A DNA stretch of 64,000 nt, taken from positions 124,001-188,000 of the forward strand of contig NC_013959.1 in NCBI RefSeq assembly GCF_000025705.1, given 5' to 3'. Shown in pieces: positions 55,281 to 64,000 of the stretch. This DNA comes from Sideroxydans lithotrophicus ES-1. Its GTDB lineage: Bacteria > Pseudomonadota > Gammaproteobacteria > Burkholderiales > Gallionellaceae. Made by a program: the position numbers and the translations under genes. Position 1 is the stretch's first letter; each line of letters starts with the position of its first letter. The notes below the pieces were generated by a model. It was not told the DNA's origin. It made no database searches and saw only the letters and a program-made list of their open reading frames with translations.

Positions 55281-57608
55281 TCAGAAGCCAAAATGCCGGA
55301 AGACACGTATCTTTATGAAATCCACTGCGATGAGGTAAGTCAGCACCAAAGCCATCAATCCGGAGACTAGCCCCAGCGGAATGGCGGCCATGAATATCCC
55401 CTGGGTGGAGAAAAAACCGACGATCACGATATCCAGCAAGGAGGCCAGCAGCAGCCATTTGCTCGGCAGCGAATGCCAGAAATGACGGCGCTCGCGCACC
55501 AGATACACGTTGCCCTGGCCGGAAAAAACCAGCATCACGAAGATCAGCGTCTGCAACTCGGTCAACGGCAAATGGAGCCAGTCGCGCCCGGCAAAAAACA
55601 CAGCGAACGACAGTATCAGCACCAGCACAGCCAGGATGCCGGATGTCAGCATCAGGTTTGGAATATTCCAGCGCTCGGGTGCGCGCGCATAGGAGACGTT
55701 ATCGGTGGCGATGGACATCGTAACGAAATCATTGGTGAACAGCAGCAGTACGATGAGCAGGGGCGTTATCACGAATACGCCCGTCAGCATTACGCCGACA
55801 CTCAGGAAGACGGCGATCTCCAGCGTCTTGATGATTTTGTTCATCGTGTAGGTGAGCATGCGCTGGTTGATGCGCCTGCTGGTTTCTACTGCTGCCTTGA
55901 CGTCTCTCAGGCCGGGGTTAGTCAGTACCAGGCTGGCGGCAGCCTTGGCGACATCCGTGGCGCTGGCCACGGCAATGCCGACCTCAGCCTGCTTGAGCGC
56001 CGGGGCATCGTTGACGCCATCGCCGCTCATGCCGACCACATGCCCGCTTTGCTGCAATGCCTGTACCAGACGGAATTTGTCTTCCGGCAACACACGGGCG
56101 AACACGTCGTAGTCCAGCACGCCGTGCTCAATCGCAGCATTCAGGTTTTCCGGTGCGCACACGCGTCCACCAATGCCCACCTGTTCGGCGACCGCGCGGG
56201 ACGTGGCCGGACCATCGCCGGAAACCATCAGCACACGCACCCCAAGGTCCTGCAGGTCCTGGATCAGCAACCGCGAATCATCCCTTGGCGGATCTTGCAG
56301 CGCCACCAGCCCGGCCAATTGCAGGCCGTCGTTGCCGTTTTCGGCGGCAACCGCCAGGACACGGGAGCCGTCTGCAGCCATGCGCTCCACGTCCGTACCG
56401 ATGTCGAGCCCGCCCGCAACGAGTGCAGCAATCACGCGCGGTGCACCCTTGAGCACTCTCAACTTGCCGCCATTCTGGACGTAACTGGCTTCCGACCGTT
56501 TGGTTTCGGGGTCGAACGGAATGAAGCTTAAGCGCGAAGTGATTCCGGCAAGCAGGCCGCGCGACTGGGCGGCGTCCAGAATGGCGAGGTCTATCGGATC
56601 CTGTGTCGCATGGTCGCAGGCGAGCGCGGCCAATCGCAGCAGGTCGTTGTCGGCATAAGGCGCGCGTGCCTGTAACGCAGAAAGTGCCAGGCGGTTTTGC
56701 GTGATGGTGCCGGTCTTGTCGCTTGCCAGCACATCCATGGCCGCTGCTTCCTCGATGGCCGATAGCCGTGTAACCAGCACACCGTTCCTGGCCAGCTCCA
56801 GCGCGCCCAGCGCCGTAGCGAGGGTGTAGGTTGCCGGAAGCGCAATGGGGACTGAGGCCACCAGCAGGATCAGCGCGAAAGGAAGAACTTCGGTGATGGC
56901 GATACCGTACATCCAGCTATAGAGCAACAAAGCGGCAACCAGGATTGCGTCGAGTGCCACCAGATACTTCACGATGGTCACGATGAGGGTTTCAAGGTGG
57001 CTCGCCGTCCTGGCGGTACGCACCAGCTCGGCAGTCTTGCCGAAATAGGTGCGCCCCCCCGTCTCGATGACTTCGCCCGAGGCTTCGCCTCGTTTAACGA
57101 TGGCACCGGCATGCACAGTCGCTTCGGCGCCGGTTTCAACAGGGAGGGCTTCGCCGGTAAGTGCCGATTGATCCAGCAGCAGCTGCCCGTCAAGCAGGCG
57201 GATGTCGGCAGGTGCAAGATCGCCCATGCGCAGATGCACCACATCTCCCGGCACCAGGTCTTGCGCTTCAGCCTGTCTCCAGGCCCCGTCGCGCAGAACG
57301 CGCACCTGGATAGCCAGGCGTTTTCTCAGCAACGCCAGTGCGTTGTTGGCGCGATTCTCCTGGGCGAACCCCAGCACGGCGTTGAAGACCAGCAAGAGGG
57401 CAATAATGGCGGCCTCATCAGTCTTGCCTAAAGCGAACTGCAATGCGATCGTTGCTTCCAGCATCCAGGGTACGGGAGCCCAGAATTTACCCAGGAATAG
57501 CAGCCAGGGATGAGGGTGGTCTTCCGCCACCATGTTTGGGCCAAACTTTGCGAGCCGTTGTTTGGCCTCGGCAGTGGTGAGGCCTTGAAGTGCAGTTACT
57601 TCTGACAT
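55281..57608 (-). CDS. P-type H+-transporting ATPase (P3A family)
   Basis: A 775-residue plasma-membrane proton-pump-type ATPase. The actuator loop is QSALTGEALPVE near residue 150. The M4 segment has VASVPIALPATYTLA near 255. The phosphorylation site is LASDKTGTITQN (Asp near 293), and the hinge is MSGDGVNDAPALKQAEVG near 505. About ten membrane helices are spread as in this family, and the short regulatory tail of plant pumps is absent. It is convergent with nasA (115 bases between stops). Proton export could offset the H+ balance of nitrate uptake, but the link is only positional. Cation specificity other than H+ is possible. Confidence 0.9.
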   Translation of the reverse strand: MSEVTALQGLTTAEAKQRLAKFGPNMVAEDHPHPWLLFLGKFWAPVPWMLEATIALQFALGKTDEAAIIALLLVFNAVLGFAQENRANNALALLRKRLAIQVRVLRDGAWRQAEAQDLVPGDVVHLRMGDLAPADIRLLDGQLLLDQSALTGEALPVETGAEATVHAGAIVKRGEASGEVIETGGRTYFGKTAELVRTARTASHLETLIVTIVKYLVALDAILVAALLLYSWMYGIAITEVLPFALILLVASVPIALPATYTLATALGALELARNGVLVTRLSAIEEAAAMDVLASDKTGTITQNRLALSALQARAPYADNDLLRLAALACDHATQDPIDLAILDAAQSRGLLAGITSRLSFIPFDPETKRSEASYVQNGGKLRVLKGAPRVIAALVAGGLDIGTDVERMAADGSRVLAVAAENGNDGLQLAGLVALQDPPRDDSRLLIQDLQDLGVRVLMVSGDGPATSRAVAEQVGIGGRVCAPENLNAAIEHGVLDYDVFARVLPEDKFRLVQALQQSGHVVGMSGDGVNDAPALKQAEVGIAVASATDVAKAAASLVLTNPGLRDVKAAVETSRRINQRMLTYTMNKIIKTLEIAVFLSVGVMLTGVFVITPLLIVLLLFTNDFVTMSIATDNVSYARAPERWNIPNLMLTSGILAVLVLILSFAVFFAGRDWLHLPLTELQTLIFVMLVFSGQGNVYLVRERRHFWHSLPSKWLLLASLLDIVIVGFFSTQGIFMAAIPLGLVSGLMALVLTYLIAVDFIKIRVFRHFGF

Positions 57609-57877
57609 GGTGCTCTCCTCGCTTGGACAGGAAAGGGCGGGCGGCGTGGACTGAAATAATCACATTGGTTGCTGCGCTGCAAATCAGCATGATGGGAGAG
57701 CGACTGATGCGCATTAAGTTCCGGAGCAGGGAAGTGCAAGGCGAAATATTCCCGAATAATCTGCGTCAAGGCGGTTTCCAGTATTGCTTGCCGGCAAATG
57801 GAAGAAATTCGTATCCTGCGCTTCCGGTATTCGGATCGGCTCCAGGCCCGGATTTGGCGCGTTGGTTCAGGATGCTC

Positions 57878-58282
57878 TCATCGATTGCTTCTCAGCAAGT
57901 CGCGAATCTCCATCAGCAGGGCTTCTTGCGCAGAAGGTGGCGGAACTGCAGATGGGGCTTCGGCAGCTTTTTTCTTCATCGAGTTGATGCCTTTGATGAC
58001 CAGGAAGATGACCGCGGCAACGATCGTGAAATCCACCACTGTTTGAATGAATCTGCCGTAGCTGATCAGGACGGCTGGCGCAGTGGCGGTGGATTCCTGC
58101 AGGGTGAAGGCCAGTTTCGAGAAGTCGACACCGCCTACCAGAACTCCGATAGGGGGCATGACGACATCGGTCACCAATGAAGAAACGATCTTTCCGAACG
58201 CGGCACCGATGATCACGCCCACAGCCATATCGACCACGTTGCCCTTGACTGCAAATTCCCTGAATTCCTGCATCATGCTCAT
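57878..58282 (-). CDS. mscL: Large-conductance mechanosensitive channel
   Basis: MscL opens at high membrane tension and protects against osmotic downshock. The start at 58282 gives 134 residues, the usual length, with AGGAGA in front. The N-terminal helix and TM1 are [20 protein letters not shown]. The pore-lining Gly/Val stretch [15 protein letters not shown] follows. TM2 is [18 protein letters not shown], and a charged C-terminal helix with a Pro-rich linker ends the protein. It lies 269 bases before the P-type ATPase start on the same strand, with no gene between. Confidence 0.95.
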   Translation of the reverse strand: MSMMQEFREFAVKGNVVDMAVGVIIGAAFGKIVSSLVTDVVMPPIGVLVGGVDFSKLAFTLQESTATAPAVLISYGRFIQTVVDFTIVAAVIFLVIKGINSMKKKAAEAPSAVPPPSAQEALLMEIRDLLRSNR

Positions 58283-58478
58283 GATGTTCTCCTTGTTGGA
58301 TATTGAACTACTGCATGGTTCAGACTCTGTCACCGCGAAGAGGATACCCCGTCCTTGCCAGGTGTCCAGATTCTGCCTCTTCTGGCGAGTCAGGCTGACA
58401 TACTAAACTTTATCACCGGGGGGCCGATACATCACATACAGGGGCGATCTTCAGGGCCCTGCGTTGAGGAGGTGTGAC

Positions 58479-58700
58479 ATGGCCATCGTGATGAACATGA
58501 GCGGGTATGAGGTCGAACGCGAGGCGGTCGCGCCCGGCGAATATGACGATGAGGTGTTGTGCGCGGGCTGGAATCCGCAGCTGGCATCGATCGGAAACGA
58601 ACCTGTCGGGAGGATGGAAAGACATACCGCTTTTCCTGCCGAATTGGCGAACGTGGATGCCGATGCTTTTCTGCAGAAAATGTACCGATACCAGTGTTGA
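58479..58700 (+). CDS. Small hypothetical protein
   Basis: A 73-residue acidic protein I do not recognise. It begins MAIVMNMSGYEVEREAVAPG, and has two cysteines (EVLCAGWNP and the C-terminal YRYQC). There is no signal peptide or membrane helix. The start at 58479 has an excellent ribosome site (GAGGAGG), which is the main evidence that it is real. It stands alone between mscL, which is divergent, and slt. Confidence 0.65.
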   Translation: MAIVMNMSGYEVEREAVAPGEYDDEVLCAGWNPQLASIGNEPVGRMERHTAFPAELANVDADAFLQKMYRYQC

Positions 58701-58898
58701 AAATACGCAGACCCGGGCGGCTTCGCTACTGAGGCCGTCCATTGCCGAATATGAACGCCAGTCATCCGGCCGGGCTGCAATTCCGCCAAGTGGCTGATTA
58801 TCCGAAAGCCTTATTCAGCGCCTTATTCGGGGGAGTTTGAGTAACTTGATGCAAGTGGCTCTGTGATATTCTTCACATAGTCGATCCCGAGTCCTCCC

Positions 58899-60827
58899 AT
58901 GAAATTCGTATTGCTCCTGCTGCTGGCGCTGCCCGCATGTGCGCTGGCCGACCAAGAAAGCGATTTTCGCGCTGCGCGCGAAGCATTGCGCGTCGGTAAT
59001 GCGGAACGTCTGGACCAGCTGGCGGAGCGTCTCAAGGACAGTCCGCTGGAGCCGTATGTGACGTATTACCAGCTGCGCATGCACTGGGGCAGCAAAGCCA
59101 CCGAGCCGATCAAGGCATTCCTGGCGCGCAGCAACGAGTCGCCGGTGGTCGATCAGTTCCGCAGCGAATGGCTCAAATATCTCGGCGAACACGGAAGCTG
59201 GGCAGAGTTTGCCGAAGAATATGCACATCTGGTCAACACGGACGACGAGCTGACCTGCTATGCCCTGCAATTGCGTGAACAGACCGTCGCAGCGGGCGCG
59301 CTGGCTCAGGCGCGCAAGATGTGGTTCAGCGGCGACGATACGCCGGATAGCTGTACACCGTTGTTCGATGAGGGCCTGAAGCAGGGCGTCATCGGCGAAG
59401 ACGATGTGTGGCAGCGCATGCGCCTGGCGCTGGAGAACAACAACACTGCGCTGGCCAGGGAACTGATCAGGAAATTGCCCAAGGCACAGGTTTTTCCGGC
59501 GGCGGAGCTGACCATGGCGGCAAGATACCCGCGGCACTATCTGGAAAGGACCAAATTCGACAAGGCAGGCAAAGGCCGGCGTTTGGCGGCCCTGTTCGCC
59601 TTGCAGCGGCTGGCCAGGCAATCGCCGCAGATCGCCTTTGCGCACTGGGAACATATCGCCAACTATTTTACCGAAGAAGAGCAGCGCTACTTCTTTGGCT
59701 GGCAAGGCTACGCCGGGGCGCTGGCGCACGACGAACGCGCATTGCAATGGTTCTCGGTGGCGGGCGATGCAGCGTTGAATTCCAAGGAGTTGGCATGGCG
59801 AACCCGCGCTGCGCTACGCGCGCAGAATTGGCACGAAGTGTGGGAAAGCATCAATGCCATGTCTCCGCAACAGCAGAGCGAAGGCGCGTGGCGCTACTGG
59901 AAGGGCCGGGCGCTCAAGATACTGGGACGCCCGGATGAGGCGAACGCGCTGTTTACCCAGCTGAGCCGCGAATACAATTTCTACGGCCAGCTCGCTTCCG
60001 AGGAATTGGGCGCAGCGCCGGGCGCAGGCATGAGCTCGGCGCATTACCTGCCGACCGATGCCGAGATCGAAGCGATGCAGGCGCAGCCGGCGATTCAGCG
60101 CACATTGCTGCTGTATCGCATGGACATGCGCACCGAGGCAGCCAAGGAATGGGCGTGGGCGACGCGCAATTTCACCGACCAGCAACTGCTGGTCGCTGCC
60201 GCAGTGGCGCAGCACAACGAGATGTACGACCGCTCCATCAACGCGGCGGACCGCACGGTGCAATTGCATGACTTCAATCTGCGCTATCCTGCGCCATACC
60301 GTGATGCCATGCAGGAGAACCTGCACAAGCACGGACTGGAAGAGGCATGGGTGTACGGCCTGATGCGGCAGGAGAGCCGCTTTGCGACCAAGGCCAAATC
60401 CGACGTCGGCGCAGCCGGCCTGATGCAGATCATGCCCGACACAGCGCGCTGGGTGGCCAGGCAGATCGGCATGAAAGGCTACCGCAAAGGCCTGATCCAC
60501 CAACTGGATGTGAACATCAAACTGGGCACGTTCTACATGAAGACGGTATCGCACCAGTTCGACGACAACCCGGTGCTGGCTTCCGCTGCCTACAATGCCG
60601 GTCCGACCCGGGCGCGGCAATGGTGCGGCACGCAGCCGATGGAAGGCGCGATCTATGTCGAGACCATCCCGTTCGACGAGACGCGCGATTACGTGAGAAA
60701 GGTGCTGAGCAACACCATGTATTATTCCAAGCTGTTCGGCCAGACCTCGCAATCGCTCAAGCAGCGGCTCGGCACCATCGAGGCGGTGAATGAAAAGAAC
60801 CAGAGATCAGATCGCAATGAACGTTAA
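58899..60827 (+). CDS. slt: Soluble lytic murein transglycosylase
   Basis: A periplasmic enzyme that cleaves glycan strands to 1,6-anhydro ends. The 642-residue precursor has a signal peptide (1-18, ending CALA). A long alpha-superhelical U-domain (20-450) precedes the C-terminal catalytic domain. The catalytic Glu lies in [20 protein letters not shown] near residue 493, followed by [18 protein letters not shown] and [12 protein letters not shown], hallmarks of family 1. The 3' end overlaps the start of cca by 11 bases. Confidence 0.95.
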   Translation: MKFVLLLLLALPACALADQESDFRAAREALRVGNAERLDQLAERLKDSPLEPYVTYYQLRMHWGSKATEPIKAFLARSNESPVVDQFRSEWLKYLGEHGSWAEFAEEYAHLVNTDDELTCYALQLREQTVAAGALAQARKMWFSGDDTPDSCTPLFDEGLKQGVIGEDDVWQRMRLALENNNTALARELIRKLPKAQVFPAAELTMAARYPRHYLERTKFDKAGKGRRLAALFALQRLARQSPQIAFAHWEHIANYFTEEEQRYFFGWQGYAGALAHDERALQWFSVAGDAALNSKELAWRTRAALRAQNWHEVWESINAMSPQQQSEGAWRYWKGRALKILGRPDEANALFTQLSREYNFYGQLASEELGAAPGAGMSSAHYLPTDAEIEAMQAQPAIQRTLLLYRMDMRTEAAKEWAWATRNFTDQQLLVAAAVAQHNEMYDRSINAADRTVQLHDFNLRYPAPYRDAMQENLHKHGLEEAWVYGLMRQESRFATKAKSDVGAAGLMQIMPDTARWVARQIGMKGYRKGLIHQLDVNIKLGTFYMKTVSHQFDDNPVLASAAYNAGPTRARQWCGTQPMEGAIYVETIPFDETRDYVRKVLSNTMYYSKLFGQTSQSLKQRLGTIEAVNEKNQRSDRNER

Positions 60828-62046
60828 CGACCTGAAAACATATTGCGTCGGCGGTGCGGTGCGCGACCGTCTGCTCGGCCTGCCGGTGCAGGACCACGAC
60901 TGGGTGGTGGTGGGCAGCACGCCGGAGCAGATGGTCGCGCGCGGCTTCAGACCGGTGGGTGCCGATTTCCCGGTTTTCCTGCATCCCGACACACACGAGG
61001 AATACGCGCTGGCGCGCACCGAGCGCAAGGTGGCGCAGGGCTACAAAGGCTTCACCGTCTATACCTCGCCTGATGTCACGCTGGAACAGGACCTGCTGCG
61101 CCGCGACTTCACCATCAATGCCATCGCGGAAGATGCCGACGGCAACCTGATCGATCCCTACGGCGGACAAACCGACCTGAAGGCGGGCATCCTGCGCCAC
61201 GTCAGCGACGCCTTCGCCGAAGACCCGGTGCGTATCCTGCGCGGTGCACGCTTCGCCGCACGTTTCGGTTTCACCTTTGCGCCGGAGACGCTCGCGCTGA
61301 TGCGCAAGATGGTGGACAACGGCGAAGTGGATGCGCTGGTGGCCGAGCGCGTATGGCAGGAACTGGCGCGCGGCCTGATGGAAAAGCAGCCGTCGCGCTT
61401 CTTCACCACGCTGCGCGAGTGCGGTGCGCTGAAGAAGATATTGCCGGAGATGGACGCGCTGTTCGGCGTGCCGCAGCCCGCGCACTACCACCCGGAGATC
61501 GACTGCGGCATCCACGTCCTGATGGTGATCGACGATACGGCGAAATGCGGTCACCCGCTGGAAGTGCGCTTTGCCGCACTCGGACACGACCTCGGCAAGG
61601 CGACCACGCCCGAAGATACGCTGCCGCGCCATATCGGCCACGAACAGCGCAGCGTCGATCTGCTCAAGGGTCTATGCGAACGGCTGCGGGTGCCCGCCGA
61701 TTGTCGCGATCTGGCGATGCTGGTCGCGCGCTACCACAGCCATGTGCACAAAGCGCGCGAGTTGCGCGCCGATACCATCGTCAAGGTGTTCGATGCCTGC
61801 GACCTGTGGCGCAAACCGGAACGCTTCGCTCAGATATTGCTGGCCTGCGAATCCGATGCGCACGGCCGCACCGGGCATGAGCATGATGCCTATCCGCAAG
61901 CTCCTTACCTGCTGGATTGTGGCCGCGCCGCGCAGGCAGTGAAGGCGGGCGAGATCGCACGTGCCTGTCCGGACAAGAACCTGATCGCCGACAAGGTGCG
62001 CGAAGCGCGCATCGTGGCGGTGGAAGCAGTCATCAAGTCCGCGTAA
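60817..62046 (+). CDS. cca: CCA-adding tRNA nucleotidyltransferase (multifunctional)
   Basis: It adds or repairs the CCA end of tRNAs. With the start at 60817 it has 409 residues. The nucleotidyltransferase head has [20 protein letters not shown], with the metal-binding Asp pair in DHDWVV, and RRDFTINA and the [11 protein letters not shown] basic motif further on. The C-terminal HD domain ([20 protein letters not shown], near 255) gives the phosphatase/phosphodiesterase activities of the bacterial multifunctional form. It overlaps slt at its start, and the convergent glycosylase gene by 14 bases at its end. An ATG at 60790 is an alternative start. Confidence 0.95.
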   Translation: MNVNDLKTYCVGGAVRDRLLGLPVQDHDWVVVGSTPEQMVARGFRPVGADFPVFLHPDTHEEYALARTERKVAQGYKGFTVYTSPDVTLEQDLLRRDFTINAIAEDADGNLIDPYGGQTDLKAGILRHVSDAFAEDPVRILRGARFAARFGFTFAPETLALMRKMVDNGEVDALVAERVWQELARGLMEKQPSRFFTTLRECGALKKILPEMDALFGVPQPAHYHPEIDCGIHVLMVIDDTAKCGHPLEVRFAALGHDLGKATTPEDTLPRHIGHEQRSVDLLKGLCERLRVPADCRDLAMLVARYHSHVHKARELRADTIVKVFDACDLWRKPERFAQILLACESDAHGRTGHEHDAYPQAPYLLDCGRAAQAVKAGEIARACPDKNLIADKVREARIVAVEAVIKSA

Positions 62047-62527
62047 CAACCTGCCATGCCTGCAGCTTGTCTGCATAGTGCATACCGGCATGCGCAGGGC
62101 TGGTCGAAGGCAGGCGCGCAAATTCCAGCGCGGGCAATTTCTGTTTTCCCAGCACGAACCGTTTGAAACTCTGCTCAGCCTTGGCCCCGTTGAAATACAC
62201 GTGCGTGATGCACGGGTGCTGGACGAAGAAGGCGGTGAAGTCGTTGCCTATCTCTTCGCGGATATGCGTATCCAGGCTGCTCTCGCGTACGCACGAGGCC
62301 AGCACATCCCATAATGCGATGCCTGAAGACTTCAGTAGGCCCAGCCTTTGTGCATAGGGTAGAGATGGATGCGCACCGACCAGTTCACCCATGATCTTCC
62401 AGAAGGCATTCTGTGGGTGGGCATAGTACTGGTGCTGCCGCAGCGATTCCTTGCCGGGCATGCTGCCCAGGATCAGCACACGGGCTTCAGCATTGCTTAC
62501 CGCTTTAAAACTGTGGATGTGCGGCAT
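62033..62527 (-). CDS. DNA-deoxyinosine glycosylase (UDG superfamily, HDG type)
   Basis: A 164-residue base-excision enzyme of the hypoxanthine-DNA glycosylase branch (UDG family 6), removing deaminated bases. The first motif is [20 protein letters not shown] (near 19-38), followed by [11 protein letters not shown]. The second active-site motif is [11 protein letters not shown] near 140. [13 protein letters not shown] is also typical. It lies 12 bases after the MidA-type gene on the same strand and overlaps the end of cca. Confidence 0.88.
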   Translation of the reverse strand: MPHIHSFKAVSNAEARVLILGSMPGKESLRQHQYYAHPQNAFWKIMGELVGAHPSLPYAQRLGLLKSSGIALWDVLASCVRESSLDTHIREEIGNDFTAFFVQHPCITHVYFNGAKAEQSFKRFVLGKQKLPALEFARLPSTSPAHAGMHYADKLQAWQVVTRT

Positions 62528-62539
62528 GCTTCAGAAAAA

Positions 62540-63694
62540 CTACAGCAGGCGCGACAGATCGCCGCGCAGGAATCCTGCCAGCGGCTGGTCAATGCCCTTG
62601 CCCAGCGCGATCACCTTGAACAGTTCGCCCATTTCCGCCGGACTGGTGAGTTTCTGCAGTTGCGCGGAAAGCGGCGCATAAGCCTTCACGTCTTCCGGCG
62701 AGACCTTGCCCAGATGGTCGGTGATCCCGTTGTTGAACAGGAAGTGCGCTTGCGAGGTGTAGCCAAGGAAACTTGCGCCGTGATCGATGGCCGCTTCCGC
62801 CACCGCGGTGAAGTCCACATGAGAGGTGATGTCCTGTAGGCCGGGCAGGTAGAACGGGTCATCATGAGAGTGGTGGCGGTAGTGGCACATCAACGTACCC
62901 CGTGACCGTTGCGGGTGGTAATACTCCCCCGCGCCGAAGCCGTAGTCGATGAAGATCAATGCGCCCTTGTCCATGCGCTCGCACAGGCTGGCGATGAGAC
63001 CGCGTGTGGTGAGCGAGACCTCGCTCAGGTAATCGTCCGGCACCTTGAGGTTCTTGGCGAAGTCAAGCAACGCTGGAACGTCCAGTTCCCTATCCACCCA
63101 TAAAAAACGAGTAGCCTTGCTGGTCACGCCGCGCTCCAGGATGCGGCGATTCGACCAATACAGCAGGTGTACCGGCAATGCATCCAGTACCTCGTTGCCG
63201 ATGACTGCGCCGGAGATCTTTTCCGGCAGCGTATCCAGCCAGCGCACCCGTTCGACCAGATGCGGCAGGTGCTTGCCCAACAAGGCTTGCTGGCGTTCGC
63301 GCAGGTCGGCGCTCACTTCGAGGATCGAATAGCTTTCCGGCAATTCGCCCAGACGTTCCAGTTCGCCGAGGATGTCCACTGCCAGCTTGCCGCTGCCCGC
63401 ACCGAGTTCGAAGATGTGCGGCGCGCTGGCATGCATCACCTCGACCAATTGCCGGGCCAGGGTGTGGCCGAACAGGGAAGACAACTCCGGCGCGGTGATG
63501 AAATCGCCTGCCTCCCCGAACTTGAGCGCCCCTGCTGTGTAGTAACCCAGGCCGGGCGCATACAGGGCCAGTTCCATGAAGCGCGAGAAGGGTATCCAGC
63601 CGCTTTGCGCAGCGATATCGCCGCGAATGAGTTCACACAGCTTCGCGCTGTGTACTAGGGCATCCGGGGTCGGGGCAGGCAGGGATATGGACAT
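62540..63694 (-). CDS. SAM-dependent methyltransferase, MidA/NDUFAF7 family
   Basis: A 384-residue member of COG1565 (DUF185). The mitochondrial homologue NDUFAF7 methylates an arginine of a complex I subunit; the bacterial role is not settled. The substrate-side start has SGWIPFSRFMELALYAPGLG near 35. The SAM motif is FELGAGSGKLAVDILGELE near 96, with GNEVLDALPVHL near 168. The family block LMCHYRHHSHDDPF and PGLQDITSHVDFTA lies near 270-295. It heads a two-gene unit with the glycosylase and is divergent from the pteridine-reductase gene. Confidence 0.9.
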   Translation of the reverse strand: MSISLPAPTPDALVHSAKLCELIRGDIAAQSGWIPFSRFMELALYAPGLGYYTAGALKFGEAGDFITAPELSSLFGHTLARQLVEVMHASAPHIFELGAGSGKLAVDILGELERLGELPESYSILEVSADLRERQQALLGKHLPHLVERVRWLDTLPEKISGAVIGNEVLDALPVHLLYWSNRRILERGVTSKATRFLWVDRELDVPALLDFAKNLKVPDDYLSEVSLTTRGLIASLCERMDKGALIFIDYGFGAGEYYHPQRSRGTLMCHYRHHSHDDPFYLPGLQDITSHVDFTAVAEAAIDHGASFLGYTSQAHFLFNNGITDHLGKVSPEDVKAYAPLSAQLQKLTSPAEMGELFKVIALGKGIDQPLAGFLRGDLSRLL

Positions 63695-63701
63695 GGTCGG
63701 G

Positions 63702-63707
63702 TATAAT
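63702..63707 (+). promoter_or_regulatory. Putative -10 element of the pteridine-reductase-like gene
   Basis: An exact TATAAT lies 32 bases before the ATG at 63740, in the 45-base gap between two divergent genes. No good -35 is seen. Confidence 0.5.
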
Positions 63708-63739
63708 TCGGCAGTTGCGCGAGTTTAGTGGGGAATGCG

Positions 63740-64000
63740 ATGCAAGGCAAAACGGTTTTGGTGACAGGCGGGGCGAAGCGCGTCGGCGCGGCTATCGTTC
63801 GCCGTTTGCATGCGGCGGGCGCGAACGTTTCGATCCATTACCGGGATTCGCTGCACGAAGCGATGGCCTTGTGCGACGAGCTGAACGAGAAACGCGCAGA
63901 CTCGGCTTGCACCGTGCAAGCCGACCTGCTCGACATCGCCAGCCTGCCGCGCGTGGTCGAAGAGACCTTGCGTGAGTTCGGTCAGCTGGATGCGCTGGTG
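63740..64000 (+). CDS. Pteridine-reductase-like SDR, 5' part
   Basis: Only the first 87 codons are inside the window. They begin KTVLVTGGAKRVGAAIVRRL, in which the GGAKRVG variant of the SDR dinucleotide loop is the mark of pteridine reductases (PTR1/FolM type), which reduce biopterin or dihydrofolate. SIHYRDS after beta-2 carries the basic residue for NADPH, and DLLDIASL follows at beta-3. The catalytic YxxxK lies beyond the edge, so the identification rests on the N-terminus. RBS GGGGA lies just upstream. Confidence 0.82.
   Translation, partial: MQGKTVLVTGGAKRVGAAIVRRLHAAGANVSIHYRDSLHEAMALCDELNEKRADSACTVQADLLDIASLPRVVEETLREFGQLDALV

Noticed and set aside
57590-58180. 196-codon plus-strand frame between the ATPase and mscL
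   Set aside because: Its 3' half is antisense to mscL and its 5' half lies in the ATPase promoter region. No family features.

Overview
The window is a dense stretch of proteobacterial chromosome of moderately high GC. Gene content and order (gltBD-hemE-priA, petABC, gatCAB divergent from mreBCD-mrdAB-rlpA, a PDZ-containing sensor kinase, an assimilatory nrt-nir-nas cluster) suggest a betaproteobacterium. A Nitrosomonadales/Gallionellaceae-type autotroph is my best guess from gene style, but no rRNA or marker here proves it.

Layout. 1-7.9 kb: 3' part of gltB, gltD, hemE, a terminator, then priA behind two DnaA-box-like sites; priA carries an in-frame REP-like palindrome. 7.9-8.9 kb: an orphan zinc-ribbon protein and non-coding repeat debris. 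8.9-18.5 kb: housekeeping and accessory enzymes (FAD oxidoreductase, NYN/OST-HTH protein, FNR-type reductase, PAP2 phosphatase, DUF4337 protein, aldo/keto reductase, argS, SPOR protein, dsbA, SDR). 18.7-21.1 kb: the cytochrome bc1 operon petABC. 21.2-24.4 kb: gatCAB on the minus strand. 24.5-31.6 kb: rod-shape and cell-wall genes mreBCD, mrdA, rodA, rlpA and a DUF1304 gene, with a 120-bp palindromic element between mreD and mrdA. 31.7-32.1 kb: a ~415-bp nested-palindrome, MITE-like element. 32.2-37.2 kb: two rhodaneses, then minus-strand rlmI-like, xerC, DUF484, dapF and a CoA-binding protein. 37.27 kb: tRNA-Arg(CCG). 37.35-43.27 kb: a probable island next to the tRNA, flanked by a 13-bp direct repeat. 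It holds a ComP-like PDZ histidine kinase, a LuxR-type regulator, a small Cys-rich secreted protein and two AT-rich lipoproteins.

43.3-55.2 kb is the most interesting part: a complete nitrate-assimilation regulon. It has a NIT-ANTAR antiterminator (NasR type), a nitrate ABC transporter (nrtA, nrtB, double-ATPase nrtCD), nitrite reductase nirBD and nitrate reductase nasA. Each of the three transcription units (nasR, nrtABC, nirBD-nasA) is preceded by a near-perfect sigma-54 promoter. The two structural units each carry a short leader with two hairpins whose hexanucleotide loops have A at position 1 and G at position 4. In both, the second hairpin overlaps the 5' arm of an intrinsic terminator, which is the arrangement expected for ANTAR antitermination. 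So nitrogen limitation (sigma-54/NtrC) and nitrate (NasR) appear to be read twice, once for uptake and once for reduction.

55.3-64 kb: a P-type H+-ATPase, mscL, a small hypothetical gene, a soluble lytic transglycosylase, cca, a hypoxanthine/uracil-DNA glycosylase, a MidA-type methyltransferase and the 5' end of a pteridine-reductase-like SDR. I saw no rRNA, CRISPR array, intact insertion sequence or integrase other than xerC.
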